A DNA stretch of 64,000 bases. Source: SIG644 sp045613985 (GTDB taxonomy: Bacteria; Bacillota; Clostridia; Oscillospirales; CAG-272). Below, one piece after another: positions 15,894 through 24,576 of this stretch. Under the pieces are notes generated by a model. It was not told the DNA's origin. It did no database searches and worked only from the letters and a program-made list of their open reading frames with translations. The translations under genes and the position numbers were made by a program. The stretch covers positions 13,560-77,559 of the forward strand of contig JAZLCA010000054.1 of NCBI GenBank assembly GCA_045613985.1. Direction: 5' to 3'. How positions within the stretch are numbered: position 1 is the first letter of the stretch; each line of letters begins with the position of its first letter.

Positions 15894-16376
15894 GTGAACA
15901 TGAAATTATTGAAGTTGTTGAGCAAAAACGCTCGCTACAACGTTGAGGATCTCGCCGTTATGACGGGGATGACCGAAGAGGAAGTCAAGCAGGAAATCGC
16001 TCAAATGGAGAAAAACGGACTGATTCGCGGCTACAAGGCCGTCGTTGACTGGGAGCGCATGGATAGCTCTACCGTATCGGCCATCATTGAGCTCAAGGTC
16101 ACACCCAAGGCCGGCCTCGGATTTGAAGAGGTTGCCCGCCGCGTCATGAAATATCCCGAGGTTGAGTCGGTCTATCTGATGTCGGGTGGATACGATCTGT
16201 CCGTTGTGGTTAAAGGCAAGACCTTCCAGGAGGTTGCTCTGTTCGTGGCAAAGGAATTGTCCACCATCGACTCGGTGCTGTCCACTTCCACCCATTTCGT
16301 ACTGCGCCGCTACAAGGAGCTGGACGTTGAACTGTTCGGCGACGATGGCGATGATCGGGGGAACTTCTCGCTGTGA
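15894..16376 (+). CDS. Lrp/AsnC family transcriptional regulator
   Basis: 160-residue feast/famine regulator. N-terminal helix-turn-helix (NVEDLAVMTGMTEEEVKQEIAQMEKNG) and C-terminal RAM ligand-binding domain (VEEVARRVMKYPEVESVYLMSGGYDLSVVV-like, about residues 75-150). The GTG at 15894 is ten bases after GGAGG; an ATG two codons later is 16 bases away and less likely. Overlaps the aminotransferase by four bases. Behind an alanine T-box, it probably senses an amino acid and may regulate the same operon; ligand is not shown. Confidence 0.9.
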   Translation: MNMKLLKLLSKNARYNVEDLAVMTGMTEEEVKQEIAQMEKNGLIRGYKAVVDWERMDSSTVSAIIELKVTPKAGLGFEEVARRVMKYPEVESVYLMSGGYDLSVVVKGKTFQEVALFVAKELSTIDSVLSTSTHFVLRRYKELDVELFGDDGDDRGNFSL

Positions 16377-17554
16377 GTACCGTAAATTACGATCGCATTT
16401 TAAACCCCGACGTCACGGGCATCAAGCCCTCCGGCATTCGTAAATTTTTCGATATTGCCGAAACTATGAAGGACGTCATTTCCTTGGGCGTGGGCGAGCC
16501 CGACTTCCCTACCCCCTGGAAAATTCGCCGTGCCGGCATTTCCTCGCTGGAAAACAGCCAGACGCGTTATACCTCCAATTCCGGTTTGGAGCTGTTGCGA
16601 CGTGAGATTGCACGCTACGTCAAGGACAAGTATCACCTGGACTACGACTACCGCGACGAGATCCTTATCACCGTCGGCGGCAGCGAAGCCATCGACGCGG
16701 CCATTCGTGCCGTCGTATGCCCCGGAGATGAGGTCATCATTCCCCAGCCCAGCTACGTTTGCTACGAGCCTATGACCGTGCTGGCAGGCGGCGTTCCCGT
16801 CATTATCGAGACGGATGCCGAACATGAGTTTAAGCTGACACCCGAGGCTCTGCTCGCTCACTTGACTCCAAAGACTAAGGTAGTTATTCTTCCCTATCCC
16901 TGCAACCCCACGGGCGGCATTATGGAGCAAGAAGATTTGGAAAAAATCGCAGAAATCTTGCGCGAGCGCGACCTTCTCGTTATTTCGGACGAGATCTACG
17001 CCGAGTTGACCTACGGTGGCAAACGCCACGTCTCCATTGCTTCGCTGGATGGCATGGCAGAGCGAACCGTTGTCGTCAACGGTTTTTCGAAATCCTTCTC
17101 CATGACAGGCTGGCGCATGGGCTATGCGTGCGGTCCCGCGCCCATTATGCGCGAGATCCGTAAGATCCACCAGTACGCCATCATGTGCGCCCCCACAACC
17201 TCGCAGTACGCCGCCATTGAGGCACTGCGCAGCTGTGATGCCGACGTGCAACGAATGTTTGAGGAATACGACACCCGCCGCCGTTTGATCGTCGCGGGCT
17301 TCAATAAGCTTGGGCTGACTTGCCGTGAGCCCAAGGGCGCGTTTTACGCTTTCCCCTCGATTGCCTCGACGGGCATGACCTCGGAGGAATTTTGTGAAAA
17401 GCTGTTGTATTCCAAAAAGGTCGCCGTGGTTCCCGGCCCTGCCTTTGGTCAGGGCGGCGAGGGCTTCATCCGCGCGTCGTATTGCTACTCGGTTGAGCAT
17501 ATCAATGAGGCGCTCCGTAGAATTGGAGAATTTTTAGAAGAGATAAAACAATAA
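16373..17554 (+). CDS. Class I/II aminotransferase (probable alanine-linked)
   Basis: 393-residue PLP aminotransferase of the aspartate-aminotransferase superfamily, class I. Visible motifs: GVGEPDFPTPWKIR at the N-terminus, LPYPCNPTGGIMEQEDL, LVISDEIYAELTYGG (PLP Asp and Tyr), VVNGFSKSFSMTGWRMGYA (Schiff-base Lys), and a C-terminal GEGFIRASYCYS with the substrate-carboxylate Arg. Starts at a GTG within the stop of the Lrp gene (four-base overlap). The family covers several amino acids; the alanine T-box upstream argues for alanine synthesis from pyruvate. Confidence 0.93.
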   Translation: MSTVNYDRILNPDVTGIKPSGIRKFFDIAETMKDVISLGVGEPDFPTPWKIRRAGISSLENSQTRYTSNSGLELLRREIARYVKDKYHLDYDYRDEILITVGGSEAIDAAIRAVVCPGDEVIIPQPSYVCYEPMTVLAGGVPVIIETDAEHEFKLTPEALLAHLTPKTKVVILPYPCNPTGGIMEQEDLEKIAEILRERDLLVISDEIYAELTYGGKRHVSIASLDGMAERTVVVNGFSKSFSMTGWRMGYACGPAPIMREIRKIHQYAIMCAPTTSQYAAIEALRSCDADVQRMFEEYDTRRRLIVAGFNKLGLTCREPKGAFYAFPSIASTGMTSEEFCEKLLYSKKVAVVPGPAFGQGGEGFIRASYCYSVEHINEALRRIGEFLEEIKQ

Positions 17555-17560
17555 TAGCAC

Positions 17561-17596
17561 CCCGCCGCATCCATTTTGGATGCGGCGGGTTTGTTG
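17561..17596 (+). terminator. Intrinsic terminator of the Lrp-aminotransferase operon
   Basis: A perfect 13-bp GC-rich stem (17561-17573 with 17577-17589), 3-base loop, followed by TTTGTTG. Confidence 0.9.
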
Positions 17597-17604
17597 ATAT
17601 TTGA

Positions 17605-19110
17605 TTATGAGGTTATAGTTCCGTCAGTACAAATAATGATGTAGTTATCTGTATCCTCTCGGATAAGTAGCCTTGCTGCCTTCTCCCATTGTGCTTTTGT
17701 GCCGTTGTAAACAATGCTCTCAAGACTTGTGCAACCAGAAAACGCCACCCCACCAATATTTGTGACGCTATTTGGAATCGTGATACTCACAAGACTTGTG
17801 CAACCGGAAAAGGAGGAATTCTCGATGCTCGTGACGCTATCTGGGATGCTAATATTCACAAGATTTTCACATCCATCGAACATCCCTCCGCTAATACTCG
17901 TGACACTATCCGGGATGTCGATGCTTGCAAGACTGGTACAACCAGAGAACGCCCTATCATCGATGTTTGTAACACTATCCGAGATAGCGATGCTTGCAAG
18001 ACTGGTACAGCCCCAAAATGCCCAAGCGCCGATGCTCGTGACATTATCAGGGATAGCGATGCTGACAAGGCTTTTGCACCCTCGGAATGTTTCCTTTCGA
18101 ATACTTGTTACACTGTCTGAAATAGTGATGCTCACAAGGCCTTCGCAGGAGCAGAACGCCCTATTGCCGATGCTCGTAACACTATCTGGGATGGTGATGC
18201 TAACAAGACTATCGCAGCTTTCAAACGCCTCTTCACCTATACTCTTGACGCTGTCCGGGATTGTGATGCTCTCAAGGCTTTGACAGCACAAAAACGCACG
18301 CTCACCGATACTCTTGACGCTATCAGGAATGACGACGCTCTTAAGGCTTAAACAGCTCGCGAACGCATAACGTGCGATGTTCGTGACGCCATTCGGGATT
18401 GTGATGCTTTCAAGGTTTGTGCATTCTCTAAACGCCGAATGGCCGATGCTTGTAACACTATCCGGGATAGCGATGCTTGTAAGACTGGTACACCCCCAAA
18501 ACGCACTATTGCCGATACTTTGGACGCTGTCCGGGATTGTGATGCTCTCAAGGCTATAGCATGCATGGAACGCCTGATCACCGATACTTGTTACACTGTC
18601 AAGAATCGTAACGCTCGCAAGACTTGTACATTCACGAAATACTGCCTCGCCAATGCTCGTGACCTTGTCCGGAATCGTGATGCTCGCAAGGCTTGTACAC
18701 CCCCAGAAGGCCTGATTGCCAATGTTCACAATGCTGTCCGGAATCACGATATTAACAAGATTTGTGCATCCCAAGAATCCACCCGCGCGAATGAGCGTGA
18801 CGTCCCTTCCTTGATGCGTTGCGGGAATAACGATCTCTCTTTCTTCTTTTGCGCTTCCTACTGCCACACTATAGGTGTCATCTGGCAGTAACATAAACTC
18901 AAGTCCTTCTGTACCCTGCCGGTCGTTCTCGTCGGGGTCCTTCTCGTCGGGATCATTCTGTGGCTTATCGGATTCATCCTGAGGTTCATCCGGGATGTCC
19001 TGAGGCGCATCCTCATCGGGTTTATCCTGAGGATCACCACAAGCTGTGAAGCATATAAACATCGTAAAAACGACTGTCAACGCAAGTAAAATGACAACGA
19101 TTTTTCTCAT
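17605..19110 (-). CDS. BspA-type leucine-rich repeat lipoprotein
   Basis: 501 residues. A lipoprotein signal (ICFTACGDP, lipobox Cys about 25) is followed by a 50-residue Asp/Pro/Glu-rich linker, then about fifteen copies of a 23-residue LRR_5 repeat of the form SITIPDSVTSIGxxAFxxCxSL. The repeats are visible in DNA as a 69-base period. The last repeat runs into the usual IVYNGTKAQWEKA capping sequence. BspA-like proteins are surface-displayed in gut Firmicutes and bind host or bacterial partners; the ligand is unknown. Ribosome site AAAGGAG. Lies just downstream of icd with an 86-base gap and no clear terminator, so read-through from that operon is possible. Confidence 0.94.
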   Translation of the reverse strand: MRKIVVILLALTVVFTMFICFTACGDPQDKPDEDAPQDIPDEPQDESDKPQNDPDEKDPDENDRQGTEGLEFMLLPDDTYSVAVGSAKEEREIVIPATHQGRDVTLIRAGGFLGCTNLVNIVIPDSIVNIGNQAFWGCTSLASITIPDKVTSIGEAVFRECTSLASVTILDSVTSIGDQAFHACYSLESITIPDSVQSIGNSAFWGCTSLTSIAIPDSVTSIGHSAFRECTNLESITIPNGVTNIARYAFASCLSLKSVVIPDSVKSIGERAFLCCQSLESITIPDSVKSIGEEAFESCDSLVSITIPDSVTSIGNRAFCSCEGLVSITISDSVTSIRKETFRGCKSLVSIAIPDNVTSIGAWAFWGCTSLASIAISDSVTNIDDRAFSGCTSLASIDIPDSVTSISGGMFDGCENLVNISIPDSVTSIENSSFSGCTSLVSITIPNSVTNIGGVAFSGCTSLESIVYNGTKAQWEKAARLLIREDTDNYIIICTDGTITS

Positions 19111-19196
19111 GCCTTTTCTCCTTTGACATTAGATTCTCAAATGTTATTCACATTGTAACACAAAATAATTTTTTTGATTTACTTGTTTACTTTGAA

Positions 19197-20399
19197 TTAC
19201 TCCATTCTCTCTTTGATCGCCTTCAAAAAGCCCATACTATTGACGGACGTGACGGTAGATTTATCCTCAACAAGACCTGCGAGGTCCTTAGTCATGATGC
19301 CGTCGTTAAGCGTCTGGATGCAAGCGGCCTCTAGCTTGTCGGCAAAAGCTACAAGATCCGGCAGCTCGTCCAACTCGCCTCTCTTGCGAAGGGCGCCTGT
19401 CCAGGCGAAAATGGTTGCCATGGGGTTGGTCGAGGTCTCCTCGCCCTTGAGGTAGCGGTAATAGTGGCGGGTGACGGTGCCGTGTGCCGCCTCGTACTCA
19501 TAGTTTCCGTCGGGAGACACCAAAACAGACGTCATCATAGCCAGAGATCCAAAGGCCGTTGAAACCATATCACTCATAACGTCACCGTCGTAGTTTTTGC
19601 AAGCCCAGATAAAACCGCCCTCACTGCGAATGACGCGAGCGACCGCATCGTCGATCAAGGTATAGAAATACTCGATGCCCAGCTTTTCAAATTCGTCCTT
19701 ATACTCATTCTGATAGATCTCTTCAAAGATAAGCTTGAAGGTCTGGTCGTACTGCTTGGAGATAGTATCCTTGGTCGAGAACCACAGATCCTGCTTGGTG
19801 GCAATGGCATACTTAAAGCAGGAATGGGCAAACGAGCGAATGGAGCTGTCCTTGTTGTACTGCCCCTGCAAAACGCCTGCACATTCAAAATCGTAGATGG
19901 TCTGGCGCATTTCCGTGCCATCCTTGGCAGTAAACAACAGCTCCGCCTTGCCCTCGCCGGGGATGCGGTACTCAGTTGCCTTATACACGTCACCATAGGC
20001 GTGGCGAGCAATAGTGATGGGCTTTTTCCAGTTGCGAACGGCGGGCTTGATGGAGTCGATCAAAATGGGGGCACGAAATACGGTACCGTCGAGAACGGCG
20101 CGGATGGTGCCGTTGGGGCTCTTCCACATTTCGGTCAGATTGTATTCCTCAACACGCTGTTTGTTGGGAGTGATGGTCGCGCATTTGACGGCAACACCAT
20201 ACTTTTTATTGGCAAGTGCCGCCTGCATGGTTACCTCGTCCTTGGTTTTTTCGCGTTCCACAAGACCAAGATCGTAGTATTCGGTCTTGAGGTCAACGAA
20301 CGGAAGGATCAGCTCGTCCTTGATCTGTTGCCAAAGAATGCGGGTCATTTCGTCGCCGTCCATTTCGACCAGCGGCGTTTTCATCTGAATTTTCTGCAT
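19197..20399 (-). CDS. icd: NADP-dependent isocitrate dehydrogenase (type II, eukaryote-like)
   Basis: Converts isocitrate to 2-oxoglutarate with NADP. 400 residues of the dimeric type II subfamily found in eukaryotes and some bacteria: starts KIQMKTPLVEMDGDEMTRILWQ, then VKCATITPNKQRVEEYNL, KSPNGTIRAVLDGTVFR (substrate Ser-Asn-Arg), GFIWACKNYDGDVMSDMV (metal Asp) and EYEAAHGTVTRHYYRY (NADP site). Last gene of the Re-citrate synthase-GntR-acn-icd operon, 18 bases after acn. In an anaerobe this supplies 2-oxoglutarate for glutamate. Confidence 0.97.
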   Translation of the reverse strand: MQKIQMKTPLVEMDGDEMTRILWQQIKDELILPFVDLKTEYYDLGLVEREKTKDEVTMQAALANKKYGVAVKCATITPNKQRVEEYNLTEMWKSPNGTIRAVLDGTVFRAPILIDSIKPAVRNWKKPITIARHAYGDVYKATEYRIPGEGKAELLFTAKDGTEMRQTIYDFECAGVLQGQYNKDSSIRSFAHSCFKYAIATKQDLWFSTKDTISKQYDQTFKLIFEEIYQNEYKDEFEKLGIEYFYTLIDDAVARVIRSEGGFIWACKNYDGDVMSDMVSTAFGSLAMMTSVLVSPDGNYEYEAAHGTVTRHYYRYLKGEETSTNPMATIFAWTGALRKRGELDELPDLVAFADKLEAACIQTLNDGIMTKDLAGLVEDKSTVTSVNSMGFLKAIKERME

Positions 20400-20417
20400 G
20401 ATACTCTCTTCCTTTCG

Positions 20418-22340
20418 TTATCTTGCGGTATATTTGAGCAGGCCGCCTGCAAGCAGCATTTCTTTTTGACGCTGCGAGAACTGGCAAACAAGCTCAATCT
20501 CGGCACCATTGTTCAAATTCTTCAGTGTTGCTCGGCCGGTATCGAGCGCTTCGATTAAACCGCTCATTTCAAGCTCATCGCCCTGCTCTACCTTGTCGTA
20601 ATCGTCGGGGTTAGCAAAGGTCAGCGGCAGAATACCGGCATTGATAAGGTTGGCCACGTGAATACGAGCAAAGCTTTTAGCTACGACAGCGCGGACGCCA
20701 AGATATAGCGGAACCAGAGCCGCATGCTCACGGGACGAGCCCTGACCGTAGTTAACACCACCGACGATGATGGAGTTGCCTGCTGCCTTGGCACGCTCCG
20801 AGAAGCTCTCGTCACAAACAGCAAAGCAGAACTTGGAAAGATACGGGATGTTGGAACGGTAGGGCAAAATTTTGGCGCCTGCGGGCATGATGTGGTCGGT
20901 CGTAATGTTATCTCCTACCTTTAACGTCAGAGGTGCCTTGATGGTATCCGTCAAGGGATATGCATCGGGCAGCGGCTTGATGTTGGGACCACGCAAAACT
21001 TCAACGTCGGCCGCCTCGGTCTCGTCTGCAGGCAAAAGAACTGCGCTGTCATTGACGAGGAATTCTTCAGGCATAGTAATCTCGGGATAGTCGCCCATCG
21101 TTCTGGGATCGGTAATATAGCCCGTCAGGGCTGCCACAGCTGCAACTTCGGGAGAGACCAAATATACCTGACCGTCACGCGTGCCGCTTCGGCCTTCAAA
21201 GTTACGGTTGAAGGTGCGCAGAGATACACCGGCCGAGTTGGGCGAAAAGCCCATACCGATGCAAGGACCGCAGGCACACTCCAACACGCGGGCGCCCGAA
21301 GCAATAATATCGGACAACGCTCCACAATCGGCCAGCATAGACAGGACCTGCTTGGAGCCGGGGGACACGGAAAGGCTGACCGAATCGTCGATCTTCTTGC
21401 CTTTGAGAATGGCAGCCACGCGCAGCATATCGCGCAACGAGGAGTTGGTACAAGAGCCGATGCAAACCTGATCGACCTTAATATGAGACAGCTCACGCGC
21501 CGACTTAATGTTATCGGGGCTGTGCGGGCAGGCCAAGAGAGGCTCAAGCTCGGACAGGTTGATGTCGATCACACGATCGTACACGGCGTCAGGATCGCTG
21601 GAAAGCGGAACGTAGTCCTCTTCTCTGCCTTGTGCAGCAAGGAAGGCACGAGTGACCTCGTCGGAGGGGAAAATAGAGGTCGTAGCACCGAGTTCCGTTC
21701 CCATGTTGGTAATGGTGGCTCTTTCCGGGACAGACAGCGTAGCGATGCCTTCTCCGCCCCATTCGATGATGTAGCCCACACCGCCCTTGACGGACAGAAT
21801 ACGCAAGATCTCAAGGCTGACATCCTTGGCACTCACCCAGGGGGAAAGCTTGCCCGTCAGGTTGACCTTGATCATTTTGGGCATAGTGATATAATACGCG
21901 CCACCACCCATGGCAACAGCTACGTCCATACCACCCGCACCAAAGGCCAGCATACCAATGCCTCCGCCCGTGGGAGTATGACTGTCCGAGCCAATCAGCG
22001 TCTTGCCCGGTTTGCCGAAACGTTCCAGATGCACCTGATGGCAGATGCCGTTACCGGGGCGGGAGAAGCGGATTCCATGCTTTTTAGCAACCGACTGAAT
22101 ATAACGGTGGTCATCCGCGTTCTCAAAGCCGGACTGCAACGTATTGTGGTCAATGTATGCAACGCTGAGTTCCGTGCGTACACGCGGAATACCGATCGCT
22201 TCAAACTCAAGATACGCCATCGTTCCCGTCGCATCCTGCGTCAGCGTTTGATCCATGCGGAGCGCAATTTCTTGTCCTGCAATCATTTCGCCTTCGACCA
22301 GATGCGCTTTAATTATTTTTTGTGCGATTGTCAATCCCAT
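20418..22340 (-). CDS. acn: Aconitate hydratase
   Basis: 4Fe-4S enzyme interconverting citrate and isocitrate, 640 residues. N-terminal aconitase domains have VGSCTN-type CIGSCTNSSLRDML and CACGPCIGMG, giving three cluster cysteines, plus the substrate arginines in FNRNFEGRSG. The swivel domain has GSSREHAALVPLYLGVRAV. The length and the absence of the AcnA/AcnB extra domains place it with the shorter 640-residue, homoaconitase-like aconitases of Clostridia. Start has AAGGAG nine bases upstream and follows the GntR gene by three bases, so the two are coupled. Confidence 0.96.
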   Translation of the reverse strand: MGLTIAQKIIKAHLVEGEMIAGQEIALRMDQTLTQDATGTMAYLEFEAIGIPRVRTELSVAYIDHNTLQSGFENADDHRYIQSVAKKHGIRFSRPGNGICHQVHLERFGKPGKTLIGSDSHTPTGGGIGMLAFGAGGMDVAVAMGGGAYYITMPKMIKVNLTGKLSPWVSAKDVSLEILRILSVKGGVGYIIEWGGEGIATLSVPERATITNMGTELGATTSIFPSDEVTRAFLAAQGREEDYVPLSSDPDAVYDRVIDINLSELEPLLACPHSPDNIKSARELSHIKVDQVCIGSCTNSSLRDMLRVAAILKGKKIDDSVSLSVSPGSKQVLSMLADCGALSDIIASGARVLECACGPCIGMGFSPNSAGVSLRTFNRNFEGRSGTRDGQVYLVSPEVAAVAALTGYITDPRTMGDYPEITMPEEFLVNDSAVLLPADETEAADVEVLRGPNIKPLPDAYPLTDTIKAPLTLKVGDNITTDHIMPAGAKILPYRSNIPYLSKFCFAVCDESFSERAKAAGNSIIVGGVNYGQGSSREHAALVPLYLGVRAVVAKSFARIHVANLINAGILPLTFANPDDYDKVEQGDELEMSGLIEALDTGRATLKNLNNGAEIELVCQFSQRQKEMLLAGGLLKYTAR

Positions 22341-22343
22341 AAA

Positions 22344-23006
22344 TTACTCCTTATTTTTTGAATCCGCTTCTTGCGCAGTCGCAAGAACGATACATTTCTT
22401 TGCGTTTTGAATATGCAAAACCGTCAGACGCTCGGCTTCATCGCCATTGTGTTGTTCCAAAGCCCGCAGAATATCCGCGTGCTCCTGTACGGCAAAACGA
22501 GCGCGATCGGGATGCTCCACCGAAATTTTGCGATATCGTTGTACTTTGTGGTGCAATTCGGACAGTGTTGCCTGCAAAACACGGTTGCCGCAATATTGAT
22601 ACACCAATTCATGAAAACGGCTGTCGGTATCCCGGATGTGCGCGGCTCCTCCACGCTCAGTATAAAAACCTTGCAGGGCTACGATTTCTCGCAATTCAGA
22701 CAACTGCTCCTCCGTAATCCGCTCCGCGCACAATCGGGTAGCATAGCCTTCTATGCGAAGGCGGATGTCGTAGATGTCCAAGAGATCCTGCTCGCTGATA
22801 CCGAGAACGACCACACTGTGTGAAGAGGTTTCCTCGACCAACTGTTGTTCCTTGAGTCGGTTCAATGCCTCGCGTACAGGCGTACGGCTGACACCAAGGC
22901 GCTCACAAAGCTTTAATTCTGTCAATATTTCTCCTCGCGGATAAACACCGCTGAGAATATCATTTTCCAATGTCTCAAATACGAAATCGGCACGAGAACC
23001 GTTCAT
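22344..23006 (-). CDS. GntR/FadR family transcriptional regulator of the citrate operon
   Basis: 220-residue regulator. N-terminal GntR winged helix (LKLCERLGVSRTPVREALNRL) and an all-helical FCD ligand domain (from about residue 75), with metal-type His/Asp candidates in RDTDSRFHELVYQYCGN and HKVQRYRKISVEHPDRARFAVQEHADIL. It is the second gene of the operon, placed between Re-citrate synthase and aconitase. A perfect inverted repeat of the kind bound by this family lies on the operon promoter, so it is probably an autoregulated repressor responding to a TCA-branch metabolite such as citrate or 2-oxoglutarate. Ligand not proven. Confidence 0.93.
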   Translation of the reverse strand: MNGSRADFVFETLENDILSGVYPRGEILTELKLCERLGVSRTPVREALNRLKEQQLVEETSSHSVVVLGISEQDLLDIYDIRLRIEGYATRLCAERITEEQLSELREIVALQGFYTERGGAAHIRDTDSRFHELVYQYCGNRVLQATLSELHHKVQRYRKISVEHPDRARFAVQEHADILRALEQHNGDEAERLTVLHIQNAKKCIVLATAQEADSKNKE

Positions 23007-23038
23007 TGCTTTTCTCCGTTTCAGTTATTTGGCTAAAA

Positions 23039-24436
23039 TCAGTCGTTTTGCTTGGGGGAATGAGGAATAAACAGGCGGTGATTCGAAAGCTCGGCAATCT
23101 TTTCCTCGAGCTCATGGTTGGACAGAACAGTATTACGGCCGTCCTCGTATTCCTGATCTACCCACTCCTTCATGGCAATAACCAAAGGATCGTGCTTATC
23201 CACCTTGGCATCGCCCTCCAGGCGATAATTGGAGTTGATCCAATATGCGATACCGGCCAATCCAGACGTTTTGGTGACCATAACGCTCGCGTCGCGGTTG
23301 AGCAATTTCTTGGTATTAAAGATGTTGTAAATTTCTTCATCCTTCATCAAGCCGTCCGCATGGATACCAGCGCGGGTAACGTTGAAGTTACGGCCGACAA
23401 AAGGCGTCGTTTCGGGAATACGGTAGCCCATTTCATCTCTGAAATAGTAGGCGATGTCGGTGATAGCCGTGGGATCCATGCCATCCAACGTACCGCGCAT
23501 GGAGGCGTATTCAAACACCATCGCTTCTACGGGAATGTTACCCGTTCTCTCGCCAATGCCAAGCAGCGAGCAGTTGACAGCGCTCGCACCGTACAGCCAT
23601 GCAGTAGAAGCGTTGCTGACCGCTTTGTAGAAATCGTTGTGGCCATGCCATTCGAGCTGTTCGCTGGGAACGTCGGCGTAATGCTGCAAGCCGTAAATAA
23701 TACCGGGAACGCTTCGCGGAAGCGCCACTTCGGGAAGCGGAACACCATAACCCATGGTATCACAGGCGCGAATCTTAACGGGGATGCCTGCATCACGGCT
23801 CATCTTCATCAATTCGTTAACAAAAGGAACGACAAAACCGTAGAAGTCGGCGCGAGTAATATCTTCCAGATGGCAACGCGGAATAACGCCCGCTTCAAAT
23901 GCATCGGAAACCGTCTGCAGGTAATAGTTCATCGCCTGCGAGCGCGTCATTTTCATCTTTTTGAAAATGTGATAGTCGGATGCACTGACCAAAATTCCCG
24001 TTTCTCTGATATTCAGACTCTTTACCAATTTAAAATCCTCTCGATTGGCGCGGATCCAGGTGGTAATTTCCGGGAACTTCAGGCCAAGATCGCGGCAGGC
24101 CTCCAGAGCTTCGATGTCTTTTTTGCTGTATATGAAAAATTCCGTCTGACGAATGATGCCCTTCGGACCACCCAAGCGAGACAGAAGCTTGTAGAGATCA
24201 ACGATCTGCTTAACCGTATACGGCTCAACCGATTGCTGACCGTCGCGCATAGAGGTATCTGTGATCCAGATCTCCTTGGGCATATTGATAGGAACACGAC
24301 GGTGGTTAAACGTCATTTTCGGAACCTCATCGTACGGATATACTTCTCTGTACAAATTTGGCTCGGCTACATCCTGCAATTGATAGCGATAGGATTTTTG
24401 TTCCAGCAGGTTTGTTTTGTCAGATATTTCGATCAT
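23039..24436 (-). CDS. Probable Re-type citrate synthase (HMGL-like)
   Basis: 465-residue enzyme of the DRE-TIM (homocitrate/2-isopropylmalate synthase) family. TDTSMRDGQQSVEPYTV is the metal and substrate loop; LEWHGHNDFYKAVSNAS carries the metal His pair; FVGRNFNVTRAGIHADGL is in the C-terminal part. It lacks the LeuA allosteric domain. Position 5' to aconitase and isocitrate dehydrogenase in one operon indicates that it condenses acetyl-CoA and oxaloacetate to citrate, as in the Clostridium kluyveri Re-citrate synthase. Homocitrate or citramalate synthase is the alternative. Start at 24436 has AAGGAG nine bases upstream; an ATG 48 bases earlier would lie in the operator. Confidence 0.88.
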   Translation of the reverse strand: MIEISDKTNLLEQKSYRYQLQDVAEPNLYREVYPYDEVPKMTFNHRRVPINMPKEIWITDTSMRDGQQSVEPYTVKQIVDLYKLLSRLGGPKGIIRQTEFFIYSKKDIEALEACRDLGLKFPEITTWIRANREDFKLVKSLNIRETGILVSASDYHIFKKMKMTRSQAMNYYLQTVSDAFEAGVIPRCHLEDITRADFYGFVVPFVNELMKMSRDAGIPVKIRACDTMGYGVPLPEVALPRSVPGIIYGLQHYADVPSEQLEWHGHNDFYKAVSNASTAWLYGASAVNCSLLGIGERTGNIPVEAMVFEYASMRGTLDGMDPTAITDIAYYFRDEMGYRIPETTPFVGRNFNVTRAGIHADGLMKDEEIYNIFNTKKLLNRDASVMVTKTSGLAGIAYWINSNYRLEGDAKVDKHDPLVIAMKEWVDQEYEDGRNTVLSNHELEEKIAELSNHRLFIPHSPKQND

Positions 24437-24455
24437 ATCATTGATCTCCTTTGCC

Positions 24456-24503
24456 ACTTGTATAATTGTATACAAGTATACCACAAGCTACTTTGGTTGT
24501 CAA
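24456..24503 (-). promoter_or_regulatory. Promoter and GntR-type operator of the citrate operon
   Basis: On the minus strand TTGACA (24498-24503) and TATACT (24475-24480) are 17 bases apart. Overlapping the -10 and the start site is a perfect inverted repeat, ACTTGTATA-N4-TATACAAGT (24456-24477). FadR-type proteins bind such TTGTATACAA-like sites; occupancy would block polymerase. Confidence 0.88.
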
Positions 24504-24534
24504 TATTTATACATAAATTTGTTTTAAAATACCA

Positions 24535-24570
24535 TACAAAAATGGGAAGCACTCGCTCCCCATTTTTGTA
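24535..24570 (-). terminator. Terminator of the eight-cysteine protein gene
   Basis: A 16-bp stem (24535-24550 with 24555-24570) with one G-U on the minus strand and a 4-base loop; the 3' arm is T-rich. It lies six bases past the stop of the minus-strand gene. Confidence 0.8.
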
Positions 24571-24576
24571 TTCCTC

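Noticed and set aside
16400..17500. A 366-codon minus-strand frame opposite the aminotransferase.
   Set aside because: Antisense shadow of a clear aminotransferase with complete PLP motifs.
17700..18700. Regular short repeats that could suggest a CRISPR array.
   Set aside because: The period is 69 bases, in frame, with coding sequence throughout: leucine-rich repeats.
23039..24436. Annotation as 2-isopropylmalate synthase (leuA).
   Set aside because: No LeuA regulatory domain, and the gene is joined to aconitase and isocitrate dehydrogenase, not to leuBCD.
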